Positions 19,201 to 29,768 of a DNA stretch of 64,000 bases are shown one piece after another (positions within the stretch are counted from its first letter, which is position 1; each line of letters starts with the position of its first letter). Origin of the DNA: Thamnaconus septentrionalis (taxonomy: Eukaryota; Chordata; Actinopteri; Tetraodontiformes; Monacanthidae); assembly GCA_009823395.1 (NCBI GenBank), contig CM020511.1, forward strand, positions 8,062,501 to 8,126,500, given 5' to 3'. The notes beneath the pieces were generated by a model that saw only the letters and a program-made list of their open reading frames with translations, was not told the DNA's origin and ran no database searches. Both the position numbers and the translations under genes were made by a program.

Positions 19201-20565
19201 GCTGAGTCAGACGAACCCTCGTCAGTCTCCCGGTCTAGAGCGGATTAAAAGTGAGATCACTCACTCAATTTTGTTTTTCCCCCAGAGGCTTTTGCTGCCC
19301 TGATGTAAGCACGCACATGGGCCCCAGCCAGTCTGTCAGTCAGCGAAAGCAGCTTAGTCAAATCGAATCCGGAGAAAACCTTGTATAATTCAGCAGAAGC
19401 TGTTTTTCTGCAAAGGGTGGGCCAATCAATCACGTCGTGGACCAGCCTTCACCTCCTTCTCCTCCTCCTCCTCCTCCCCACTGCCTCCTCCAAACACCCA
19501 CAGCTCAATTAGCGTCAGACCGTCAGGGCATCGCCAGCCCAGGCCCACCACGGATCAATGGCTGCGATTGCTGATCTCACTGGGGATAAAATCTCGACTT
19601 ACCAACAGCTCTTGTGTAAGCTTCATCAGATTCTTGGTCTGATTGGACAGTTTATCCATGTCGCTGGGCCTCCGGTGGTGCACCGGCGAGGCCACCGTCA
19701 ACACGGGCAGCTGAGCCAATAGCAGCGAGAAGAGGAGCGACGAGGAGGAGTCGAGCAGCACTGAAAAAAAAGGGGTGAAAAAAAAAAGCGGAAGCAATTA
19801 GTGGAGAGGCGCTGTCATCCCGCCATAATGATAATGACCTCAGGTCCCGGCTGTCAGCTGCAGAGGAAGATATTGCACCATAACGTAAACAATAGTTCCA
19901 GACTTGGCAGCCAGAACCCAGGGAGCTTCAATGACGGTCATGTTTTCACAAGCTGCATGCAAATCATTAAATTAAACGCTTGGCCCTGACACTGAGTATC
20001 ACCGTGCCTGATTTACTCCCAGCGAGGCAACCGGTGTTGTTGCTTGTCACACCTGTAAGCGGATAGGTAGGTGAGTTCATGGTATAAATTATATAGACCC
20101 CCGGCAGGCCAACAGTGGGCTCATTCATTCTAACCCCCTTTCAAGTTCAAATACACGGTAAGACAAATTATTAAAAGGGAACCGCAGCTCTGTTGAAACA
20201 CTTGAACGCGGCGGTAATTACAGGTGAACCACAAGAATCACAGGCAAAAGAAAAAAAACAAAAAAAACCCTGCAGCAGCATCTTGGTTTCCTGTCCTGCT
20301 AGAATGAAGTTGCCCGTGCAACAGGGTCTAAACACACACAGGGCATACATAATACAGAAAAAAAATATAATATTAATATTTAAAAAAAAAAACTGACCTC
20401 CCTCTAACCTCAATGAATGTCAAAAAAAAGGAGAAAATAGTCAATCGGATGCTGTGAAACCATTATTTTAAAGTGTCTTTTCTCAATAATACACGCAAAA
20501 CAACTGAATTGGCATAAATCAACAATAATGAAGGAATCGCACTTCAGTGAGAACTTACATTTCAT
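16291..20565 (-). CDS. il11a: Interleukin-11 (IL-6-family cytokine)
   Basis: Five coding exons: 20565-20559 (ATG AAA T), 19760-19603, 17016-16921, 16773-16612 and 16470-16291, with phases 1,0,0,0, giving 200 residues; human IL-11 has 199. The first exon encodes just over two codons, and the signal peptide (MKLLLDSSSSLL, cleavage near A26-S27) is built across the first junction. The mature part has the four-helix cytokine layout. EPHRFRSLPEMSNRSA matches the AB-loop region of IL-11, and FCDWAYRAFLSLKSK matches the receptor-binding helix D end (DWAVRGLLLLKTRL in human). N-glycosylation sequons are at N42, N77 and N111. One cysteine is present, so no intrachain disulphide. IL-11 signals through IL-11R-alpha and gp130 to STAT3. 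Teleosts keep il11a and il11b; the a-type name rests on my memory of trout il11 and is tentative. Neighbouring genes match the human IL11 region. Confidence 0.9.
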
Positions 20566-21134
20566 ATTGATCCGAGGGACAGACGAACCGGGTAAAAAAA
20601 AAAAAAAAAAAGAATAATAAATATGTTGGGAAGGAGGAAAAAACTGTTAATAATGAATAAATTGGATTCCGGAAATTGTCATGTGCTCCGGGCTTTTTTT
20701 TCTCTCTCGCTCTCCTTCTTCTTCTTCTTCGCTTCCCTTTTAAGTCAGAGAGGAGAAGGAGGAAAAGTTTTTGGAGCAGGACAGGGGAGAATGAATGAGA
20801 GCGCGCGCGCAGTGATGGCAGAGGCGCGCGGAGAAAGTGTGAGGGAAGAGAGAGAGAGGAGACAAACACCGTCAAACTTTCTGTCTCGAAAGGAAGAAGA
20901 AAAAGTTTGACATGAGCCTCAGTGAGTCTCTAGTTTTTGCAGCCAGGCGAGAGGGAGAGAGAGAGTCAAACACACTACACGCGTACGCACACACACACAC
21001 ACACAAATACACATACACACACGCGGTGAGACACGCTCGCGCACACAACAAGAGACGCGAGGGAGAGAGAGAGGGAGAGGTAGAGAGAGAGAGAGGGATG
21101 CGAGTGTGCTGCTAAGTCCAATTTTTGCGCGCAG

Positions 21135-21201
21135 TGAAGTGTTTAGGCTTGTTTAAAACTTCCTTTATAAAGACGTCGGGCCTATGACACATCGTGACTC
21201 A
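21135..21201 (-). promoter_or_regulatory. il11 core promoter: TATA box with upstream AP-1 site
   Basis: CTTTATAAAG at 21163-21172 holds TATAAA on the minus strand. A perfect AP-1 site (TGACTCA, 21195-21201) lies about 25 bases further upstream, with an imperfect TGACAC between. Transcription would start near 21135 and leave a leader of about 570 bases before the ATG at 20565. Mammalian IL11 also has AP-1 sites close upstream of its TATA box. The start point has not been mapped. Confidence 0.6.
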
Positions 21202-21672
21202 CTTCATTCATAAAACACAGACACACGCTCCCTCTCCTCCTCTCTCTCTCTCTCTCCCTCTCTCTCTCCTCCTCCTTCCTCCTCCCTTCCCTTCCCCTCT
21301 GCTGCCGCTGCTGTCTCCCAAACTTGAAAAAAAAAAAAGTTCCGTTGTGTGTGCACGCGCGCGTACGTGTGCGCGCGCGCGTGTTTGCTCTCTATCACTT
21401 TCTCCCCCGTCGCTATCTTCTCCGCCACTTCCTCCGTCGCATCTCTCTCTCTACCTGCGGCCGATCTCTCCCCCCTCTCCCTCCCCCCTCTCGCTCCCCC
21501 CTCCTATCTGTCCATCTCCCCCAATCTCTCTTCCTCCCCCTCTGCCTCCCTTTAAAGAAAGAAAAAAGAGAGCCCATTGTGTTGGCGGCTAATCAGCGCA
21601 TCTCATGTCACCGCGTTGCTTTACTAACAGCCCCGCTGTTGTCATGTGTACACCAACACTGTGTTGCTGCTG

Positions 21673-21710
<38 letters not shown>

Positions 21711-22085
21711 CTTTTTTCCCCTTTTTTTTTAAAATTCCATTTCGCGGCTCTTTCACGCCGCGCACGCGGCACAATCCCCGCATTATGGCCACGACGCGCG
21801 CGGCAAACACCTTTTTCTCCCCCCCAACCCCAAATTTCTCTCCCTCCTTCTCTCACCCCCCCCCTCTCTCTCCCCCCCCTTTTTTCTCTCTTCGGAGCCC
21901 CTCCTGAGACAGCAGCCTGTTATTTCCACTGCTGCCCCCCCCCCTCACCCCCACCTCCTCTTTTTTTTTTCGCTCCCTCTCTCCAGGGTGAAGGAAAGAG
22001 TGAGAGACGGATAGAAGCAAAAGGGAGAGGTGTTGTCCAGACCAGAAGGGGCCTCTGAAAGTGTTGCATAGGAACAGCGAGCGCA

Positions 22086-22149
<64 letters not shown>

Positions 22150-22217
22150 GAAAAGGTCTTTAGCGTCGACACACACGCTCAACTTGTGAGGGTTGATGTA
22201 TGAGGTCAACTCAGCAG

Positions 22218-22263
<46 letters not shown>

Positions 22264-22376
22264 GCACGTGCATGTATGTCTGTGACACTGTCACATACAT
22301 GCCGTCTCCAGCGACCCAAACAAGACAACGGCAACGCAAAAGTTTGCCTGTACACAAATAAACACGCGCGGGCGCG

Positions 22377-22412
<36 letters not shown>

Positions 22413-22946
22413 AAAAGGGGGCAGTCTGTATGGAAACACTCTGTCAGGTGCAGCAAAGCGTGGCCTTTAATTGCAAAAGGGCAAAAATGAGTTTCCAGGC
22501 GGCTGGAGGTGAGGTGGAGCTGCCGCATTTGCCGCCACAAGACGCCGCTTCCTTCGCGCAAAATCAAACAGACCTGAGCAAGCGCGCAAAAGAAATAAAA
22601 GAACACACAGGATGCGTGCGGAAGGGTGAAGGCGAGGTCATCACACCCCGCAAACAGTCACCCGAGACGGAGAGAGAGAGAGAGTGAGAAATGTCATATT
22701 CCCCTCACGTTTTCTTTCTTTTGGAGGCTGCACTCTTCCAAATGTCAGCCTGGTCTTTTCTCCCACCACAGCGGAGAATCCCGTCAAATTTGGATTTTTC
22801 TGATGACGGCTCTCCAAAAGGTTTGTTTGCGTGTCTTTCACCACATCGGGATGGAAAAGCTGGAGAGAGAGGCTGTTGGTGAGACCCGGGGGAGGAGGAG
22901 GAGGGTGAGAGGCGCTGGGTGTTCGGGTCAGACACACACTCAGGAC

Positions 22947-23484
22947 CAGTGTTACTAAGTAATCCACTACTGTAATTAAACTACTTTTTTAGTAACCAAG
23001 TAATGCAACAGGATTACTCTCTCCAAAATGGTCATTCTATCATAATTACTTCATCAAGTAACGATTCCATTACTTTTCTGAAATAATTTGGAAGCTAAAA
23101 ATGAAAAACTGAAATTTTGAAAAACAACCAAAAACGATGATGTCGCAGACTGACGATGCAGCCGTGCATGCAACGTCATTGATATGCGACGACGCACCAA
23201 AACAAGCATGGCGGCGGCAAAAGAAAAAACAGCCGTTGCGTTTGATAGCTGGAAATACAAACATTACGTTGAGTTCATCTCGTCTAAACGAAAAAATATT
23301 GAGGTTCGCTGTACGTTATGTACAGGAAACAAAGTGTTTTCAACTGTTACTTTATCTTTTTCTAAACTAAAGTAATTAGTAATTGATTGCTAATGAATCA
23401 AAGTAGTTAAAGAAATAATTAGATTACTTTTTAAGGAGTAATCAATAGTTGGATTACTTTTATGGAGTAATCCCAAAAGCACTG
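22947..23484 (+). mobile_element. hAT-type non-autonomous element carrying a transposase N-terminal fragment
   Basis: The ends read CAGTGTTACTAAGTAATCC and, inverted, CAGTGCTTTTGGGATTACTCC. They are flanked by near-identical 8-bp repeats, CTCAGGAC (22939-22946) and CTGAGGAC (23485-23492), the target duplication size of hAT elements. From 23211 the plus strand reads MAAAKEKTAVAF.., then WKYKHYVEF and CTLC, like the start of a BED finger at the N-terminus of hAT transposases, cut off soon after. No catalytic part remains. Confidence 0.75.
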
Positions 23485-23528
23485 CTGAGGACGCAGTGGA
23501 GAAAATAATGAGGCCTCAAACACACGCG

Positions 23529-23567
<39 letters not shown>

Positions 23568-24000
23568 GTCTATATGAAGAGTTGCTGGTCCAGCGGTGGT
23601 GGGGGGGGTGGCGAGGGTGAGGAGGGTGAGGAGGGTAACACAGACAAACCAACACCCTTGGAAATGCTTGAATTGCTTTCGGGCACCTCAGCGGCAACAA
23701 GTGGGTGGCGGCGGACAGGTCACGACTGCCGCTTCCCTCCGCAGGGGGTCAGCGGTACAGAAGGAAAATGCGGGGGGGGGGGAAACAGATGAGGCAGATA
23801 TCGACACACCGGGCCCGGCTTCTTAATTCGCCACATCAAAGGGCCGTTTGAAGGCACAGCTGGGAGAGGAAGAAGAAAAGAAAAAGTGAAGTTAGTCACT
23901 CTCCCCCGTGTGCCCCCACGATGGGGGTCTCCTGGGTGGTTCTGAGGCACACGCTCGCTCCTCTCCCAGGGCTGGGAGCTCACACACCGTGACAGGAGGC

Positions 24001-24042
<42 letters not shown>

Positions 24043-24332
24043 TCGAAGTGAAGAAAAAGAAGAAGGAGAAGAAGAAGGAGGAGGAGGAAAAATAACGGAG
24101 CTGGTTTACTTTTGGTGAGAAAGCGAGCGGGCCGCTGGTGTTCGCCCGCTACAGCGAGAAAAAAAGGGGGAATCCAGGGTTTGTGCGAAATGGGCGTGCG
24201 CGCAGCTTGTGTGTGTGTGTGTGTGTGTGTGTGTAATTATGGCTACACGGCGGTATAAAGTGCGGTGTCTGTGCGTCGTGCATGAGCGCTGGTGTTTTGC
24301 GCGGTGCGCGAGGGCCCTCGTGCACGGCCGCA

Positions 24333-24366
<34 letters not shown>

Positions 24367-24485
24367 TGTGTGTGTGGCCGTCATATGCTACCCATTACAT
24401 CACCAATCTGTGTAAACCGCCATAAGAGCAGAAACAGAGTGAGACACTCAGACGGCGACCTCAAAGACATCAGAGGCGGGGAGTG

Positions 24486-24530
<45 letters not shown>

Positions 24531-24587
24531 GGGGAGCAAGGGAGAGGTGGGGTGGGGGGGACCTGTGACAGGGCTTGCCGGGTTCTC

Positions 24588-24620
<33 letters not shown>

Positions 24621-24729
24621 AGACAAACTTTACTCACACAGGCTTTAGTCAATTTTTTTCTGGTCATGCTTCACACTAGTTTCCTGTGTGTGCGCACACA
24701 CACACACACACACATGCACGGGCGCGCGG

Positions 24730-27700
24730 CTCAGGGCTCCAGATCATTTGAACTCCTCACACCGTCTGCCAGGTTGTTAATCCACACAGATGCGTGATTC
24801 ATTCGCCGCTTTGAAAAACTCTTGTCTCGCTCCGAGACGAGCATCGGTGGCCTTTTTTTTTTTTCCTTTTTTCACTTTTTACAAGAAGGAGCCTTGTGCA
24901 ACAAGAGACTTTTTTTTTCTGTCATCATGACCGGGGATTTCTTTTTTTTTTTTTTTCGTCCGTCACTGTTTACCAAAGTGTGATTAGGGTTGTATTTTGA
25001 TTATGAGAACAAATGCCAAATCAGCTCACTCACTTCCAGTGGGGTTTTCCCCCCCGACTTCAAGTGTTTGCTGCCACCGGTTAATTTCCACGTCCAGGTG
25101 GACGATAAAGCGGCTCGCTGTGGATTTCAGGGGTTTAGTCGCATGTTCTGGTTAGTTCAGAGTGTCATCAGCCAACAGCGCTAACGTTGGCCCTGACGCA
25201 ACACATCCTTAGACGGTAAAACCGACATGATGGCAGGGGCAGTCGTAAAAAAAAAAACACATCATTTTTATGTTGCACCCTCATTTCCTCCAGGGAATTC
25301 CAGCAGGGCCCGAGTAAACACAGGCAGCAGATTACGTTTAAAGGGAAAAGGTCCGACCTATTACTGTTAATATTTGCTCTGCCATAACAGAGCACTTTCA
25401 AGTTTCCCCCTGACCTCCTCCAACTTCCTCTCCTCTGCCCTCTACTCCGTCATTCTGTCTCTCATTCATCCTCTCCGGCTCACTGGCCAGCCTGTGATCC
25501 TGCCAGAGGATCCCAAACCTGGCAGCAGCAGAATATGACAAAGTGGGATGTATTTTGGTTTTTTTCTGTATTTTCCTCAAATGCCTCTGTGTACATCCAA
25601 CTTCATTTCTGAAATCAATTTCTGAAATTGGTTTCAAGTGTTGTTTTCTCCTCCGTGTGCTTGTTTAATAATCTCGAGGTTGTAAAAATGATTTAGAAAA
25701 ATACAACTACAAAGATGATAATTTCCCATACAGGTTTTCAGAGCGTCATTTCCACATTAGTCTATTGTGAACAATTAGCTCCCCTATTTTTCCCCCAATT
25801 TTTTAAGAATTAGCTTAACCTCAACCATGTTTTGGTTGTAAAAATCAGCTTTTATGTCGACGCGTGAGTCATAGAGGCCAACTCGTAGTGATGCAGTTTC
25901 ATGCAACACCAAGTATGGATTCATTTACCACTCATTAACAAATGAAGGACACAAAATGTTTGTTTCAAATTCTTTTCTTCTTTTAAATCTCATTCATGCT
26001 GCAGCAACAGGAATAAGTGAATAACAGATCCAGGGTTTTCACTCTGCCTCTGAATGTAATTTGCAGGGCCATAAACACCTAAGATAATGACTATGAATAA
26101 CGATGTGTTGTGTGTTTGGCTGCTTATCAGTTATAAAACAATTCCCGCAAATAAAGGCGACACGATAACCTTGTTTCAAAGAAAAGATCGAGCTTCCTCC
26201 TTCAGCTTCCTGCTACCATCTCTGCCAATAGTGCTCTGGGCACTTCTTCTGTTTAACAGCAAACTTGATCAAGCCGCTGCTGAAAATCTCTCCGTCTTTT
26301 ACTCATTCAACATCCACACGAGTTATTGGATATTCCTCTTCTTTCCCGCTCGGCTCTATTAGGGGGAGGTTGCCGTGGTAACCCTGACCCTAGCTGGGGT
26401 CCACTGCCCCCCACCTCACCCCTTTCCCCTCCACTTCCAAGTCCAACCTACGTCAGAGAGCGAGTGAGTGTGTTACTAGTTCTTTGGGGGGGAGGTAATA
26501 AAGTGACGTCTGCTGACTCTGTCTTACTGTCAGCGACCAGCGGCAGCGGCAGCAGCGTAGCCGCCCTGCTAAATCCTCCTCCTGCATTGTCCTGCCGAAA
26601 TTCCCGGTCCCTGCGCTGCCTCCCCATGGACCTGATTTACTAATTAGGCGTGTCAATTACTGGCTTCCTCTTCACGTGAGCCGCCCGCTCGGGGCTGATA
26701 GCGGCTGTTGCGCATCTGTTGCTGTACCTTTTTTTTATTAGCCCATTAAAGAGTGGGGGGACATTAATCGGTATCATTACTGCCGGCTTCCTCCGCCGGC
26801 TCTGCCCACAGAAGTGTGCAAAAGGGCAGGATGCGGGAGTGGGGTCGAGGGGGGTGGGGGGGTCGGGGGGGGGGTTGCCTTGGATGAAAGCGAGACGACT
26901 CCACCGGTAGAAAATGTTTAAATCGGCTCTTTATTAAACACACATTCACAAGGCTAGCTTCTGTTTTTTTTCCTGTTTCTTTCTTCTTCTCCTGTTTTCT
27001 TTAATTGGGAACTAAACTGAACTTTGTGGTATGTGACACAGCATACATATGTTTGTGTGTGTGTGTGTGTGTGTGTGGTGGGCTCTTCGTTCATGTCTCT
27101 CCCCCTCCGCGACTCTACATTGCTCACCTGCTCACGTTTCCCTCGTCACGCCGTCCAAGCAGCCCAGTCAGTGTCTGCCAGTGTGTGTCTGCCAGCGTGT
27201 GTGTGTCTGCCAGCGTGTGTGTGTGCGTGTGTGTGATCTGTGAATGAGCCGGTTGAGGCGACGGGTCACAGACGGGAGGAAGAGGGGAAGGCCGCCGTGC
27301 AGCAGCTCCAGCCAAAGGAACCTTTTACTGTGCAAACACTCTATTTCCACCGTCTCAACCCCCCCGACTCACTCACTCACTCACTCGCTCACCCACTCAC
27401 TCACTCACTCGCTCGCTCGCTCGGCTCGGCTCGGCTCCCTCTCCATTCTCAGTCTGGTGTGAACACACTGGAGAGTCTCGGGAGCTGCTGCCGCTCTCCT
27501 CCGCTGCTCCTCTCTCTGCTATTCTCAGTCGCGCTACACATTCTTTCCTCCTTTGTCACGGCGTGTCCTGTCTGCATCCCTCTCTCTCATCCATCCATCC
27601 ATCTATTCCTGCTTCCCTCAACTCCCTAATTCCCCCTTCTCAAAAACACACACACAAGCACACACACTCACTTTCCAATGATGCTCCTGTTTGGCCACAT

Positions 27701-27740
27701 AAACCTTTTCACACAAACCCATTTTTTGGCCGCTTTAATA
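24730..27740. other. Intergenic DNA, no gene recognised
   Basis: No supported exon. Short T runs (24850-24865, 24943-24956), a GT run (27055-27078) and CTCA/CTCG repeats (27368-27430) are visible. The part 26630-26700 has TAATTA-like homeodomain cores in otherwise unique-looking DNA and could be regulatory, but conservation cannot be tested here. Confidence 0.5.
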
Positions 27741-27749
27741 ATAATGGAT

Positions 27750-28685
27750 TGGATTTATAAAGTAAAGATTGATAAAGTGCCTTTCTAGGCTCTCAAGGCA
27801 CTTTACATGAACTTGTTATTCACTCAATCTGGTGATGGTGGAGCCCCATGTGTATCCACAGCTGCCCTGGGACAGAGGCCGCGTTCAGACTGCAGGCGAA
27901 TCCGATTCAAATCAGATTCCTTCTCAAATCCCATTTTCAGGGCTGACTTTTTTAGCAAGTGACCAAATTGGATCTGGCTCTGTTCAGACTAGTCCACATT
28001 ATTGACCAATCTGACAGGTTGCTGTAGCGTTGCTGGAGGCGTCGTCCAGCGTAGCGCGTAGCGTGTGACGTCATATCATTGCGACAGCGGCATTTGCTGC
28101 GATACATGGCCTGGAGCTTGGCTTAAATTGAGCTACAGTATCTCCCCACACACTGATGACGCAATGACTTTCCTCCTCTGTCCAGGGACTGCTGTTTTCT
28201 ACTTCTTCTGTCTGCTCCATGACGTTACAGTTCCGTACCTGGAATGGCGCCCTCTGGTGGCGGATTGGGTCTTGCGTCGCGTAGAGTGACGTCACGGACA
28301 GTCAAAACCCATCAGTGTGTTTGGAGCTGTTCAGACTGAGACGCATCTGTCCAAATGCCATTTGAGACTACCTCCCGAAGGTGGTTTCAATGTGTTTTGC
28401 CAAAATCGGATTTCATGTGATTTGTGACTGTTCAGACTGCAAAAGAGCCTTCCGGTTTCAATCTGGATGGGCTAAAAATCGGATTTGGCTGGCAGTCTGA
28501 ACGCGGTCAGACTGACAGAAGCCTGGCTGTCAGTCTGGCACCGACCACCACCTGACATCCACTCACAGTCGTACAAGGCAATGTCACTGAAGTGCCTTGC
28601 CCAGGGGACTGGGATTTGAACCGGCAACCTTTCGATCATTGGACAACAACCCGCTTCTACCCCCTGAGCTGCAGTCGCCTCGTCA
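27750..28685 (-). repeat. tRNA-derived SINE split by a DNA element
   Basis: Read on the minus strand, the element begins near 28683 with a tRNA-like head and a B-box-like GGTTCAAATCC (28611-28625), and continues to GCCTTGAGAGCCTAGAAAGG near 27780. The middle is interrupted by 27879-28506. Sequence on the two sides of the insert reads on as one SINE. Confidence 0.65.
27879..28506. mobile_element. DNA transposon (MITE) with perfect 15-bp terminal inverted repeats
   Basis: The left end CCGCGTTCAGACTGC (27879-27893) is repeated in inverted form at 28492-28506. Just inside, GAATCCGATT and AATCGGATTTGG also pair. The 628-bp interior has no transposase. The target duplication is unclear; CAGA flanks both sides if two extra bases belong to the element. 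It inserted into the SINE at 27750-28685. Confidence 0.7.
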
Positions 28686-28689
28686 TGAG

Positions 28690-29711
28690 GATTAAAGACG
28701 AGAGAGACAAGAGGGGGTAAAAGTGAGGAAGGAGGCTTTTCAGTGGTTGGGCGGGGGGCACATTCCTTGGCAGGCGGTGGGTGGGGGGGGGGTAACGTGA
28801 TTTGTGGTCGGCTGCCACGTTTCTGCGCGTGCGGCGACGCGATGCAGCTCCGTATCGGAGCTGAGCGCCGCTGTGCGTCAGCCGACTCGTGTTATTCTAC
28901 GGAAGCTGGGAGCCGCTGACAAACTGTCAGACTGGGTGGGAGAGAAGGACGGAGGGAGGGAGGTGGAGGAACGTGTGTGTGTGTGCGTGCGTGTGTGTGT
29001 GTGTGTGTGTGTCCAAGGCACAGCGGAGCCTTTTCGGGGAGAAGGGGAAAGAGTGAGAAGGGGTAAAGCGGGAAGACAAAAGGAAGAGAAGCGAGTGTGA
29101 CGTCGCTGAGCGGCCCCACTGCGCGACTGTGTCAACACCATGCAACCTCAGCTGACGGAGGGAGGTGGAGGCGGAGGTGGGGAAGGGTGGGAAAGATGCC
29201 TTTCTTCCTTTTTTTTTTGTCCTCCCTTATTCCCCTCCCGACGTGCCGCACGCACACACACACGCGGACGTACAGGAAAACGCACGCTCGCTTACGTCCG
29301 CTCCGTGCGTCCCAACGGCGTTTACAACCAGCTCGTGAAACACTGACGCACATGGGACTCCTTCATCGCCGGGGATTCATTAAATTAGCGCTCATTACGC
29401 CCCTGGACCTCATAAATCAACGTAGCGCAACAATCGCAGCCGATAACAACGAGTTTGCGAGGGGGAATGGAGGGGGTATAGGGGCGGGGCAGCTGTATTG
29501 ATTCTCGGCCGGCCGCTGCGTTCGTGGCCGCTTCCTGTGCGTCATCGTCATGTGTGAGTGTGCAAATTTTATCATGACGGAGAGCAAACAGCCGGGGTAG
29601 GAAATTTCATATCCGCACGTTTCCTCATACGTTTATGTTTAGGACGGCAGTCGGGTTTTGCCCGAGCGAGCGCGACAGTTCAGACGCCGCCGAGTTGCTT
29701 TTTTTTTTTTT

Positions 29712-29768
<57 letters not shown>

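Larger units (their letters stand above)
20900..24720. repeat. Cluster of CA/GT microsatellites and pyrimidine tracts upstream of il11
   Basis: Long dinucleotide runs lie at about 20988-21004, 21675-21708, 22086-22148, 22219-22261, 22379-22408, 23535-23565, 24006-24041, 24208-24233, 24334-24375 and 24488-24527, with a CAG run at 24591-24619. Between 21220 and 21560 and again at 21810-21980 the plus strand is almost pure C and T. All open frames here encode low-complexity repeats and are not genes. Confidence 0.9.

Noticed and set aside
16291..20565. CLCF1, CTF1 or leptin instead of IL-11
   Set aside because: The EPHRFRSLP region, the DWAYRAFL end, length of 200 residues and neighbouring genes fit IL-11.
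22086..22148. CRISPR-like or tandem array
   Set aside because: Plain CA microsatellites; no direct repeats with spacers anywhere in the window.
28068..28295. CRE-like TGACGTCA motifs as promoter elements
   Set aside because: They lie inside the 27879-28506 transposon, with no gene nearby.
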